Shown piece by piece: positions 50,038-58,541 of a DNA stretch of 64,000 bases. The notes under the pieces were generated by a model. That model did no database searches. It had not been told where the DNA came from and saw only the letters and a program-made list of their open reading frames with translations. The position numbers and the translations under genes were made by a program. The stretch comes from Prevotella sp. BV3P1 (GTDB lineage: Bacteria > Bacteroidota > Bacteroidia > Bacteroidales > Bacteroidaceae), in NCBI RefSeq assembly GCF_000479005.1, contig NZ_AWXC01000043.1, positions 60,880 to 124,879 of the forward strand, written 5' to 3'. The first letter of the stretch is position 1. Each line of letters begins with the position of its first letter.

Positions 50038-51186
50038 ATGAAGGTTCATGAATATCAGGCGAAAGCCTTGTTTGCACAGTACCATTTGCCAGTAGACAAG
50101 AGTGTATTGTGTCGGACGGTCGATGAGGCCGTATCAGCTTACCAATCCTTAGGATCAGAGCGTGCAGTTGTAAAGGCACAAGTGCATACAGGTGGTCGTG
50201 GAAAGGCTGGCGGCGTGAAAGTTGCTAAAGGAGAAGAACAACTTAGAGAATATGCTTCTCAAATTTTAGGTATGGATATCAAAGGCTTTACCGTTGATCG
50301 TATCTTGGTAGGCGAAGCTATTGATATTGCGTCAGAGTATTATGTAAGTATTGTCATCGACCGAAAAGTAAAGTCTGCCATTCTGATGTTAAGTCGTGAG
50401 GGTGGTATGGACATCGAGTCGGTTGCTAAAAATACACCCGAAAAAATCCATAAGATACCCATTGACCCGCTCATTGGCATGCCCGATTACTTGGCAAGAG
50501 AAGCTGCTTTTTGTCTTTTCGATGACAAAGCGTTAGTGAAGCAGGCCGTTCCAGTTTTCCAAAATCTGTACCGTCTCTTCAAAGAGAAAGATGCTTCGTT
50601 GGCAGAAATCAATCCATTAGTAGTGACCAAGAGTGGAGAGGTGAAGGCGATTGATGCCAAGATGACTTTCGACAACAATGCTTTGTATCGTCATCCTGAT
50701 GTTTTCGAACTCTTTGAGCCTACGGCAGAAGAGCGCAAAGAGCAAGATGCTAAAGACAAAGGATTTAGTTATGTCAACCTTGGTGGTGAGATTGGATGCA
50801 TGGTGAACGGTGCCGGACTGGCAATGGCAACCATGGATATGATTAAACTGTATGGTGGCAACCCTGCCAATTTCTTGGATATTGGCGGTAGTTCTAATCC
50901 TACGAAGATTGTCGAGGCGATGAAACTGTTGCTCAGTGACAGTCATGTACGGGTGGTTCTCATCAATATCTTTGGTGGTATCACACGTTGCGACGATGTG
51001 GCAAAGGGACTAATCGAGGCGTTTAAGATGCTCGATACCGACATGCCAATCGTTATCCGACTCACTGGTACCAATGAAGCGGAGGGTCGCGAGCTGTTGA
51101 AAGGAACCAAATTCCATGTGGCTAAGACCATGAGCGAGGCTGGTAAAAAAGCCGTAGAGTTAGCTCAACAGTGCATGAACAAATAA
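50038..51186 (+). CDS. sucC: succinate-CoA ligase, beta subunit
   Basis: The 382-residue ATP-grasp protein (MKVHEYQAKALFAQYHLPV; VKAQVHTGGRGKAGGVKVA; SLAEINPLVV; GGEIGCMVNGAGLAMATMD; FLDIGGSS; NIFGGITRCDDVA) binds nucleotide and CoA. With SucD it interconverts succinyl-CoA and succinate, in this group within the succinate/propionate fermentation. It is followed after 30 nt by sucD. Confidence 0.95.
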   Translation: MKVHEYQAKALFAQYHLPVDKSVLCRTVDEAVSAYQSLGSERAVVKAQVHTGGRGKAGGVKVAKGEEQLREYASQILGMDIKGFTVDRILVGEAIDIASEYYVSIVIDRKVKSAILMLSREGGMDIESVAKNTPEKIHKIPIDPLIGMPDYLAREAAFCLFDDKALVKQAVPVFQNLYRLFKEKDASLAEINPLVVTKSGEVKAIDAKMTFDNNALYRHPDVFELFEPTAEERKEQDAKDKGFSYVNLGGEIGCMVNGAGLAMATMDMIKLYGGNPANFLDIGGSSNPTKIVEAMKLLLSDSHVRVVLINIFGGITRCDDVAKGLIEAFKMLDTDMPIVIRLTGTNEAEGRELLKGTKFHVAKTMSEAGKKAVELAQQCMNK

Positions 51187-51216
51187 GATATCTAACCATG
51201 TTAAATCTATAAAGCG

Positions 51217-52083
51217 ATGAGTATATTAATTAATCACGATACAAAGTTAATTGTCCAAGGAATTACGGGACGCGATGGCAGTTTCCATGCCACGAAAATG
51301 AAGGAGTACGGAACCAATGTGGTAGGTGGAACTTCGCCTGGCAAGGCTGGACAAGAGGTTGCAGGGATTCCTGTTTTTAATACGGTAAAAGATGCAGTGA
51401 AAGCTACGGGTGCCAACACTTCGGTGATTTTCGTGCCAGCAGCTTTTGCCAAAGATGCCATGTTCGAGGCTGCCGATGCCGGCATTCAGTTGATTATTTG
51501 TATTACAGAGGGTGTTCCAACGCTCGATGTTGTTGAGGCTTATCGTTACATCTCCGACAAAGGAGCCAAGTTGATAGGTCCTAACTGCCCGGGATTGATT
51601 TCTCCTGAACAAAGTATGGTGGGCATTATGCCAACCAATATCTTTAAGAAGGGACACACGGGTGTGATTAGTCGAAGTGGAACATTGACCTATCAGGTGG
51701 TTGCCGACCTCACTGCTGCTGGCTTTGGACAGTCTACCGCAGTGGGTGTGGGTGGTGATCCTATCGTGGGTTTGTATTTCCAAGACTTGTTGGAGATGTT
51801 CCAAAACGACCCAGAAACAGACAGTATCGCCCTTATCGGTGAGATTGGTGGCGACGCAGAAGAGCGTGCAGCCGACTATATCAAGCAACATGTGACCAAA
51901 CCAGTGGTGGCTTTCATCTCTGGACGCGAGGCTCCGAAGGGCAAACAAATGGGACATGCTGGTGCCATTATTTCCAGTGGTTCGGGAACGGCTGCTGAAA
52001 AGATTGCTGCCTTTGAAGCCGCAGGAGTGCCAGTGGCTCGCGAAACCTGCGAAATTCCAGTCTTGTTGAAAGAGCGCATGTAA
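51217..52083 (+). CDS. sucD: succinate-CoA ligase, alpha subunit
   Basis: The protein has 288 residues. The CoA-binding Rossmann domain starts [26 protein letters not shown] follows, and the phosphorylated His lies in [14 protein letters not shown] sequence (here [18 protein letters not shown]). It forms the enzyme with SucC. Confidence 0.95.
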   Translation: MSILINHDTKLIVQGITGRDGSFHATKMKEYGTNVVGGTSPGKAGQEVAGIPVFNTVKDAVKATGANTSVIFVPAAFAKDAMFEAADAGIQLIICITEGVPTLDVVEAYRYISDKGAKLIGPNCPGLISPEQSMVGIMPTNIFKKGHTGVISRSGTLTYQVVADLTAAGFGQSTAVGVGGDPIVGLYFQDLLEMFQNDPETDSIALIGEIGGDAEERAADYIKQHVTKPVVAFISGREAPKGKQMGHAGAIISSGSGTAAEKIAAFEAAGVPVARETCEIPVLLKERM

Positions 52084-52174
52084 CAGCTGTCAATATCAGA
52101 GAGCGAGTTTGATAAGACAACGTTTAACACTTGTCTTTCCTACTTATTCCTGATGTTGAAACAAAAGCATAGAG

Positions 52175-52231
52175 TTAAGCCCCTTAAAGCATGTAGATTA
52201 CACGCTAATCTACATGCTTTAAGGGGCTTAA
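52175..52231. repeat. perfect 26-bp inverted repeat after sucD
   Basis: Arms at 52175-52200 and 52206-52231 (outer TTAAGCCCCTTAAAGCATGT) are perfectly complementary around a 5-nt loop, 91 nt after the sucD stop. No T-run follows, so termination would be bidirectional and atypical. The remaining gap to 52404 holds a -7-like TAACTTTG (52331-52338) before the protease gene. Confidence 0.8.
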
Positions 52232-52404
52232 TGCAATGAGTTTGTTTGGAGAGGGAGAGTGGGGGCGTTTTTACCCAAAAACGCTTGACAGTTTTTGCTG
52301 TTTGCTATGTGTCACCTGTCAATAAATGATTAACTTTGCTATCGAAATTTATATTCTCGAAATCATCATCATTATATTATTATCAATCTAATTATTTTAT
52401 CGAT

Positions 52405-53250
52405 ATGAAATCTCGGTTCCTGTTTATTTGCAGCATGCTTGTGATATTCACGCTTCATTTATATGCTCAAAATTCATTACTCCTTAAAGGAGACTTCATG
52501 TACACTAACGTCACTGTATCACATAATGGGAACTCTCGAAGTGTATCAGCCTTAATAGATACTGGTGCTTCTGTCTGTCTTATAGATTCTACTTATGCAG
52601 TTGATTCCTGCCATGTCGTAGTAACAGAGAGTAATGCAACTATCGGGAACACTGCAGGCAAGCGCATCAAATCTTTCGATTTTAATATAGACTCTGTTTC
52701 TATTGCTGGCATTTCATATCCTAAGGTGCGATGTTTTGTAGTTGATTTAGCAGGTAAATTTCTACATTATGCGCCCAAATTTATCTTGGGAGGAGATTTC
52801 TTAAAGAAGGAAATTTGGTGTTTCGATCTAAATACTCGTATGATGAAGCGTAGCGATGTTCCTAAAAAAGGATGTTCAATACGCATTAAATGGAAAAATC
52901 ATGACGACTATAGAGATGTCGGTTTGAATTCTATATACTTTAAGGGTAAGATTGAAGGGAAGAAGACCCGTATCTTTTTTGATACAGGTAGTTGGAGCAA
53001 TAACCTTCCCAAAACTTTTGGAATAAAAGCTACAAGAGAAATAGAAAAGGAGAGAGGAGATATTGCCCATAAACTAAAGATGAAGAAGTGTGGGCTATGC
53101 GAAGGAGTAAGTATGGAATTATCTCAAAATAGATACTTACTTGATTTTATTTTGACTAATGATCAAGAACCTCGTGTGAATGCGTCTTTCTTATTTGGAA
53201 AATCTTTCATTTTAGACTATTCACATAAAACGCTTCACATATTAAGATGA
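52405..53250 (+). CDS. secreted retropepsin-like aspartyl protease, two DTG motifs
   Basis: This encodes 281 residues with signal peptide MKSRFLFICSMLVIFTLHLYA. It has two copies of the pepsin/retropepsin half-site: ALIDTGASVCLID (about 47-59) and IFFDTGSWSNNLP (about 190-202), followed by the hydrophobic ILGGDFL and LFGKSFILDY turns (psi-loop second motif). Having both halves in one chain suggests a monomeric bilobed enzyme, periplasmic or secreted. AT-rich. The frame extends 23 codons upstream into the promoter; the ATG at 52405 is chosen. Monocistronic. Confidence 0.75.
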   Translation: MKSRFLFICSMLVIFTLHLYAQNSLLLKGDFMYTNVTVSHNGNSRSVSALIDTGASVCLIDSTYAVDSCHVVVTESNATIGNTAGKRIKSFDFNIDSVSIAGISYPKVRCFVVDLAGKFLHYAPKFILGGDFLKKEIWCFDLNTRMMKRSDVPKKGCSIRIKWKNHDDYRDVGLNSIYFKGKIEGKKTRIFFDTGSWSNNLPKTFGIKATREIEKERGDIAHKLKMKKCGLCEGVSMELSQNRYLLDFILTNDQEPRVNASFLFGKSFILDYSHKTLHILR

Positions 53251-53370
53251 TATACTCATCTTTCCTGATAACATGACTCCGGTATTGCTATCCCAATCTA
53301 TACCCCAGCATTCGTGTCAAAAGTGTGGCTTAAATAGTATTTTGGCCATCCTCGATGCACCGAAAAGGGA

Positions 53371-53531
53371 GGAAAGAAGGCTTAGATAGTTGGATGTCTT
53401 CTTTCCATCTTCGCTCATGGCATTCTTGTTCTTGCTGATTTGGACTTCCATGAACTAAAACGTATAGCGGAAGCAGCCGTGGGCATCATGCCATGGTGGT
53501 GGTTCTTCCGATGAAAGCGATACGTTTTGCA
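53371..53531. repeat. two stem-loop structures in a gene-free gap
   Basis: GGAAAGAAG/CTTCTTTCC (53371-53406) and AAAACGTAT...GGAAG / CTTCC...ATACGTTTT (about 53457-53527) are perfect or nearly so. The gap 53251-53577 between the protease gene (plus) and pyrH (minus) has no supported ORF; these may be terminators or a small palindromic element. Confidence 0.5.
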
Positions 53532-53577
53532 TGACAAGCGTATGGCATTTAACGGAAGAACCTTATTTTACATCAGC

Positions 53578-54288
53578 CTAATTGTGTACCAAAGTGCCGA
53601 TGGGTTCGCCTTCCAGCACCTTCTTCAGGTTGCCAACCACATCCATGTTGAACACGTAGACCGGCAGGTTGTTTTCCTTGCACATGGCCGTTGCGGTGAG
53701 ATCCATCACCTTTAGATGACGGTTATACACCTCGTCAAAGGTGATGTCGTCAAACTTCGTAGCCGTGGGGTCTTTCTCTGGGTCGGCCGTGTACACACCG
53801 TCAACGCGCGTACCTTTGAGCATGACGTCGGCTTCAATCTCGATGCCACGCAGCGAACTGCCTGTGTCTGTGGTGAAATAGGGTGAACCTGTGCCGCACG
53901 AAAAGATGCAAACCAGTCCGTTTTCCATCGCCTCAATGGCCTTCCATTTGTTGTAATACTCGCCAATAGGCTCCATGCGAATGGCTGTCATCACCTTGTT
54001 TTTAACGCCAATCGCACCCAAAGCGGAGCTCAATGCCAAGGAGTTGATGACCGTGGCGCACATACCCATCTGGTCACCCTTCACGCGGTCAAAGCCTTTC
54101 TGCGACCCGCTCAGTCCTCTGAAAATATTTCCGCCACCGATAACGATGCTTACTTGCACGCCCATGTCGTGCACTTCCTTGATTTGTTGGGCATAGTCGG
54201 CGAGCCGATTGGGGTCGATTCCATAACTCTGACTGCCCATCAGGCTTTCTCCACTCAACTTCAAGAGTATACGTTTAAACTTTACCAT
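53578..54288 (-). CDS. pyrH: UMP kinase
   Basis: The 236-residue hexameric bacterial UMP kinase (amino-acid kinase fold) begins MVKFKRILLKLSGESLMGSQ, with VSIVIGGGNIFRG, GDQMGMCATVINSLAL and the C-terminal DLTATAMCKENNLPVYVFNM. It makes UDP from UMP. It is downstream of birA by 97 nt, with hairpin repeat copy C between. Confidence 0.94.
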   Translation of the reverse strand: MVKFKRILLKLSGESLMGSQSYGIDPNRLADYAQQIKEVHDMGVQVSIVIGGGNIFRGLSGSQKGFDRVKGDQMGMCATVINSLALSSALGAIGVKNKVMTAIRMEPIGEYYNKWKAIEAMENGLVCIFSCGTGSPYFTTDTGSSLRGIEIEADVMLKGTRVDGVYTADPEKDPTATKFDDITFDEVYNRHLKVMDLTATAMCKENNLPVYVFNMDVVGNLKKVLEGEPIGTLVHN

Positions 54289-54329
54289 AATGATTATAAA
54301 TGTTCGTTTGATTGATTCTGTTTAAAAAA

Positions 54330-54393
54330 ATAGCGCAAGCCGAATACAAAGAAAACTTGTTTACTTTGTTAAGGCGCAGCCTATTTTATGCAA
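54330..54393. repeat. dispersed hairpin repeat, copy C
   Basis: Matches copy A (39751-39814) at 57 of 64 positions. Its right end overlaps the last codons and stop of birA. Confidence 0.65.
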
Positions 54394-55117
54394 TAAATTC
54401 CACCTCTTTAAGATAGTAGCCTCGCATGCGTCCATCGGTATCTTGCAGCACCAGTCGGCCATCGGGTTCCACCGTCACGATGGAAGCCAGGAAACAGCCC
54501 TCACGGTCGCGATAAGGATGCACGCCCTCCCGCCGATACAGCGCAGCATGATACTGGTTGGAGATTTCGTCGAACGCTCCTTCTTCCAAGCGATTGTAGT
54601 ACTGCTCGAAAGCTGTGATAAGTTGATGAAGCAGCTTGTCGCGGTCCAACTCATGTCCCAGAATCTGCGCTAAAGACACAGGATTGGGCGCATCGCTCTC
54701 AAATACCGTCTGATTGACGTTGAGGCCCACCCCATAGACACAGTGACGTATCATCTGTGCGTGTACGCTCAACTCGATGAGCGTGCCACTCAGTTTGCAG
54801 TCTTTCCAGTAAATGTCATTCGGCCATTTAAGGGTAATGTCGTCAACATATTCGTCTAACACGGCTTTAATGGACAAAGCACCGGCCATTGACAAAAAGA
54901 ATTGACTTTTTACAGGCAGCTTTTTGGGATGAACCAGCAGGGAATACAGTAAATTTTTCCCTGCTTTACTTTCCCAACCATTCTGTCCTTGTCCCTTACC
55001 GCTCGTTTGATAATCGGCCTGTACAACCACCATCTCTTCGTTGAAACAATCAGCGTGTTCGCAAAGGTACACATTGGTAGAGTTTACCTCATTGAGTTTG
55101 ACCAGTTTGATACGCAT
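54386..55117 (-). CDS. birA: biotin--[acetyl-CoA-carboxylase] ligase
   Basis: The 243-residue BPL/LplA-fold ligase without a DNA-binding domain (monofunctional) has the substrate start VNSTNVYL, QTSGKGQGQNGWESKAGKNLLYSLLV (the biotinyl-AMP loop normally GRGRxGRxW, here GKGQGQNGW) and LKWPNDIYW. It biotinylates carboxylases. It starts 6 nt after yraN, so they are co-transcribed. Confidence 0.9.
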   Translation of the reverse strand: MRIKLVKLNEVNSTNVYLCEHADCFNEEMVVVQADYQTSGKGQGQNGWESKAGKNLLYSLLVHPKKLPVKSQFFLSMAGALSIKAVLDEYVDDITLKWPNDIYWKDCKLSGTLIELSVHAQMIRHCVYGVGLNVNQTVFESDAPNPVSLAQILGHELDRDKLLHQLITAFEQYYNRLEEGAFDEISNQYHAALYRREGVHPYRDREGCFLASIVTVEPDGRLVLQDTDGRMRGYYLKEVEFIA

Positions 55118-55123
55118 TTTTGG

Positions 55124-55498
55124 TTATAACAATACAGGGTTGAAGGCATCTTCCAGGTGCTCTATCTGCATGTTCTCGGCTGTCGATCCCACGATGGAAA
55201 TGACATCAAAGCGCAGCTCCTCTTGTATGTCAAACATCTTTACATAAACATCGGCCGCGATACCGAGATTCCTCATCTTCTTCTCATCAACGGCATCGGA
55301 GGGCAAGGCAACCTCGTCTGACCGACGTGTTTTCACCTCGACAAACACACAGGTAATGCCGTCGGGCGACAAGGCGATGATATCTATCTCGAACTTGCCG
55401 TGCCGCCAGCCACGCTCGCGGATGGTATATCCCTGCTTGTGCAGGTAATCAACGGCTGTATCTTCGCCCCATTTCCCAAATTTGTTGTGTGTAGCCAT
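55124..55498 (-). CDS. yraN: YraN family (UPF0102) nuclease-like protein
   Basis: The 124-residue protein (MATHNKFGKWGEDTAVDYLHKQGYTI) has the PD-(D/E)XK-like core GKFEIDIIALSPDGITCVFVEVKTR. Related to Holliday junction resolvases; function not firmly known. The much longer upstream frame reads antisense through tadA and is rejected. Divergent from tadA. Confidence 0.9.
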   Translation of the reverse strand: MATHNKFGKWGEDTAVDYLHKQGYTIRERGWRHGKFEIDIIALSPDGITCVFVEVKTRRSDEVALPSDAVDEKKMRNLGIAADVYVKMFDIQEELRFDVISIVGSTAENMQIEHLEDAFNPVLL

Positions 55499-55566
55499 GT
55501 CCTGATGCTTCCTGATGATGTGTTGCAAAAATACGGTTTTTCTTCCACACATCAAAAAGAATGTTG

Positions 55567-55574
55567 TAAATTTG
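55567..55574 (+). promoter_or_regulatory. -7 box of tadA
   Basis: TAAATTTG, 23 nt before the tadA ATG. No TTG is seen at the right distance upstream. Confidence 0.4.
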
Positions 55575-55597
55575 CAAGCACACAAACAGACACGACC

Positions 55598-56050
55598 ATG
55601 ACAGACGACGAACAACGCAAACAAGACGAACAGTTTATGCAAAAGGCATTGGCAGAGGCCCATGCCGCCTACGATGAAGGTGAAGTACCCATTGGTGCCG
55701 TCGTTGTGTGCCAAGGTCGCATCATCGCACGGGCGCACAACCAGACAGAAACCCTGAATGACGTCACGGCGCATGCGGAGATGCTGGCCATCACGGCTGC
55801 GGCAGCTCAACTTGGCGGCAAATATCTGCCCCAATGTACCCTCTACGTCACCGTTGAACCTTGTCCGATGTGCGCTGGTGCCATAGGGTGGGCGCAGGTT
55901 TCACGCATCGTATATGGGGCTGGTGATGAGAAACGGGGTTATCAGCGGTATGCGCCAAACGTATTGCATACCAAGGCAACGGTCACGGGTGGCGTGCTGG
56001 AAGAGGAATGCAAGCAGCTGATGCAACAGTTTTTCAAAGCAAAACGATAG
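55598..56050 (+). CDS. tadA: tRNA-specific adenosine deaminase
   Basis: The 150-residue cytidine-deaminase-fold enzyme has zinc ligand His59 and proton shuttle Glu61 (TAHAEM) and Cys89/Cys92 (PCPMCAGA). It converts A34 to inosine in tRNA-Arg. ATG at 55598 is chosen over a frame reading back into yraN. Confidence 0.93.
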   Translation: MTDDEQRKQDEQFMQKALAEAHAAYDEGEVPIGAVVVCQGRIIARAHNQTETLNDVTAHAEMLAITAAAAQLGGKYLPQCTLYVTVEPCPMCAGAIGWAQVSRIVYGAGDEKRGYQRYAPNVLHTKATVTGGVLEEECKQLMQQFFKAKR

Positions 56051-56135
56051 GGTGGTGCAGGGCTGAGCTGGCGCAAAGTCGTTTCAACAAGGAGAATGAG
56101 CGGTTTCAATAGGGTGGTTGAAGCGGTTGGCATCA

Positions 56136-56177
56136 ATAAAAAATCCTCCTACTCAGACTAATCCGAGCAAGAGGATT
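56136..56177 (-). terminator. terminator of the coiled-coil lipoprotein gene
   Basis: On the minus strand AATCCTC...GAGGATT with an inner CTC/GAG pair is followed by TTTTTTATTG. It may also act weakly on tadA from the other side. Confidence 0.55.
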
Positions 56178-56250
56178 GATGTGTATGATTCTTGTTTCCC
56201 AGCCGACGCATGTACGTTATTTTTGGGAAAGCGTGTGTTTCTCGACAGCC

Positions 56251-57108
56251 TTATCGCACCAAGATAACGAGATACTTGCTGGTGCTCCAGAAGATTTCTG
56301 GATTAGTGATTCGAAGCACATACTGCTTGTTGGCATCACGCTGCAACACATAACTGCTGGATGGGTGCATGGTGAGAATCTTCGCCGACTTGGAATACAA
56401 CTTGATTTCCTTGTCCACGCGGATGTCAATCTTGGTGAAATAATCCTTGTTGAAGTTGGCCTGCAACACTTTATCCCCCTCGATGATTCGCTGTTCTTTC
56501 AGTTCTTTTCGTGTACCAAACACAAACCAAGCGGTGTTGAGCTGCTTGTCTTGGCTGTTGATTACCTGCGATTTCTGTGAACTCTCGGTTGCCAAATTGT
56601 TGACATTGGTGTTCAGGTTGTTGATAGTTTCATCCAACTCGGAGATATGGATATCCTTCGCATCCAGTTCAGCACGCAATTCCTGAAGCTGCTTATCTTT
56701 CTCTTCCAACTGAGCGGTGAGGCTGTCCAATGCTTTTTTCAAGCCATCTCCTTTCACGGAGCTTTGCCTAAGTTGGTTGCGGAGCTTGGCAATCAGTTCG
56801 CGGTTACGCTTCATGGTAGAGGTGATGAACTGAATGTCCTCTCGAATCTGCTGCCCTTTGTTGGCGCCCTCGCCTTCCTTGGCGATGGTCACCCTGTTTT
56901 CTGCCGCATTGATTTCCTTGAATCCCTCTTGGATTTCGTTGAGTGTACCCATCATGTCATTGATTTCGTTGTCTTTCTGACTGATGATTTGCTGCAATGA
57001 GTCGGCTTGAGCTGCATTTTCCAAGTCACTGTTTTTCTTGTTATTCTGACATCCAAAGCATGCGAAAGTAATGACGGCAATGGCGGTCAGACTTAAAATC
57101 TTTTTCAT
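56251..57108 (-). CDS. coiled-coil lipoprotein, unknown function
   Basis: This encodes 285 residues. The signal with lipobox FGC (MKKILSLTAIAVITFACFGC) is followed by a long heptad-rich helical region (about 30-190: LENAAQADSLQQIISQKDNEIND...LTAQLEEKDKQLQELRAELDAKD). A C-terminal beta-rich part of about 80 residues ends in STSKYLVILVR. It is probably a periplasmic, membrane-anchored filament-like or scaffold protein; no homologous function is recognised. Its ATG overlaps the rsmI stop (4 nt), so it is co-translated with rsmI. Confidence 0.7.
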   Translation of the reverse strand: MKKILSLTAIAVITFACFGCQNNKKNSDLENAAQADSLQQIISQKDNEINDMMGTLNEIQEGFKEINAAENRVTIAKEGEGANKGQQIREDIQFITSTMKRNRELIAKLRNQLRQSSVKGDGLKKALDSLTAQLEEKDKQLQELRAELDAKDIHISELDETINNLNTNVNNLATESSQKSQVINSQDKQLNTAWFVFGTRKELKEQRIIEGDKVLQANFNKDYFTKIDIRVDKEIKLYSKSAKILTMHPSSSYVLQRDANKQYVLRITNPEIFWSTSKYLVILVR

Positions 57109-57806
57109 ATTCGTTCTGTTTTAAGTTTCTTATTCTTGTTATTTCCACCCACCACAATGACGATTTCGCCCCGCGGTGGAACTTCTTTAAAATGTTGTAT
57201 CACCTCTTCAAGTGTGCCTCGAACATGTTCTTCGTGCAGTTTGGATATCTCACGAGCCACGCTCACGGGGCGGTCGGGGCCAAATACATCGGCAAATTGC
57301 TGTAGTGTTTTCAGCAAACGATAGGGCGACTCGTAGAAAACCATCGTTCTACGCTCTTCTTTGAGCACCTCCAATTGTGTCTGTCGACCTTTTTTCTGCG
57401 GCAAGAAGCCTTCGAAACAGAAGCGGTCACAGGGCAAACCGGATGAAACAACAGCTGGAATGCAAGCGGTGGCTCCAGGCAGTGTTTGTATCGTGATGCC
57501 TGCTTTTGCAGCCTCGCGCGCCAGAAAGAATCCCGGATCGCTGATGCCAGGTGTGCCTGCATCGCTGATGAGTGCTATGCTCTGGCCCGCTTTCAATCGT
57601 TCTACAATGCCCGCGGAAGTGCCATGTTCATTGAACTTATGGTGTGACAGCAAGTGATTTTGAATGTCATAATGTTTCAACAACTTGCCCGATGTCCTGG
57701 TATCTTCTGCCAACACCAGGTCCACTTCCTTGAGAATGCGAATGGCTCGCATTGTCATATCTTCCATATTTCCCACTGGGGTGGGCACGATGTACAATAT
57801 CCCCAT
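57105..57806 (-). CDS. rsmI: 16S rRNA (cytidine-1402-2'-O)-methyltransferase
   Basis: The 233-residue tetrapyrrole-methylase-fold enzyme has LYIVPTPVGNMEDMTMRAIRIL, VLAEDTRTSGKLLKHY and LISDAGTPGISDPG motifs. It methylates C1402 of 16S rRNA. The predicted promoter lies only 9 nt before the start codon. Confidence 0.94.
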   Translation of the reverse strand: MGILYIVPTPVGNMEDMTMRAIRILKEVDLVLAEDTRTSGKLLKHYDIQNHLLSHHKFNEHGTSAGIVERLKAGQSIALISDAGTPGISDPGFFLAREAAKAGITIQTLPGATACIPAVVSSGLPCDRFCFEGFLPQKKGRQTQLEVLKEERRTMVFYESPYRLLKTLQQFADVFGPDRPVSVAREISKLHEEHVRGTLEEVIQHFKEVPPRGEIVIVVGGNNKNKKLKTERI

Positions 57807-57814
57807 ATAGTACG

Positions 57815-57844
57815 CAAATATAGTTAAATAATCAAGACGAGCAA
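57815..57844 (-). promoter_or_regulatory. rsmI promoter
   Basis: On the minus strand TTG (57842-57844), 19 nt, TATATTTG (57815-57822). Start site would be near 57809 with ATG at 57806, an almost leaderless message. Confidence 0.6.
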
Positions 57845-57861
57845 AAAAACTGTCAATTTCT

Positions 57862-57892
57862 TTGCAATTTTTAATTGCTCTTCGTATTTTTG
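57862..57892 (+). promoter_or_regulatory. tdk promoter
   Basis: TTG (57862-57864), 20 nt, TATTTTTG (57885-57892). The ATG codons at 57900 and 57903 begin about where transcription should start. Confidence 0.65.
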
Positions 57893-57899
57893 CATCAAT

Positions 57900-58520
57900 A
57901 TGATGGACTATTTGACAGGCGAATCACACCGCCCAGGAAGAATTGAAGTGATATGCGGCTCTATGTTTTCGGGTAAGACAGAAGAGTTGATTAGGCGTAT
58001 GAGACGAGCCAACTTTGCCAAGCAGCGCGTTGAGATATTCAAACCTGCCATAGACACCCGCTATTCCGAGGAGAATGTGGTGAGCCATGACCAGCATGCC
58101 ATTCTATCTACGCCCGTTGATTCTTCGTCAAGCATTTTGTTATTGTCTTCCGATGCGGATGTCGTAGGCATCGATGAAGCCCAATTCTTTGACGATGGAC
58201 TCGTCAAAGTGTGCAACGAATTGGCCAACAAAGGGGTGCGCGTCATCATCGCAGGACTTGATATGGACTTCCAAGGAAAGCCTTTCGGACCCATTCCTGC
58301 CTTGTGCGCCATCGCTGACGAGGTGACCAAGGTGCATGCCATCTGCGTGAAATGTGGTGCGTTGGCCTACATCAGCCACCGCTTGGTGCAGAACGATAAG
58401 CGCGTTTTACTGGGCGAAAAGCTCACCTACGAACCCCTTTGCAGGGAATGTTACCAAATGGCCTTACGCCAAGAACAGCCCGTTTCGGCTGATTCCCAGC
58501 AGGAAGAACAAATGACATAA
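57900..58520 (+). CDS. tdk: thymidine kinase
   Basis: The protein has 206 residues. The P-loop is [12 protein letters not shown] (about 19-30); D-E motif [14 protein letters not shown]; zinc-binding Cys pairs CVKCG...CREC; lasso region. It salvages thymidine. The start may be the first or second Met (MMDYL). It precedes an AI-2E permease gene by 21 nt. Confidence 0.94.
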   Translation: MMDYLTGESHRPGRIEVICGSMFSGKTEELIRRMRRANFAKQRVEIFKPAIDTRYSEENVVSHDQHAILSTPVDSSSSILLLSSDADVVGIDEAQFFDDGLVKVCNELANKGVRVIIAGLDMDFQGKPFGPIPALCAIADEVTKVHAICVKCGALAYISHRLVQNDKRVLLGEKLTYEPLCRECYQMALRQEQPVSADSQQEEQMT

Positions 58521-58541
58521 GATATACCAATCTACGAAAAT

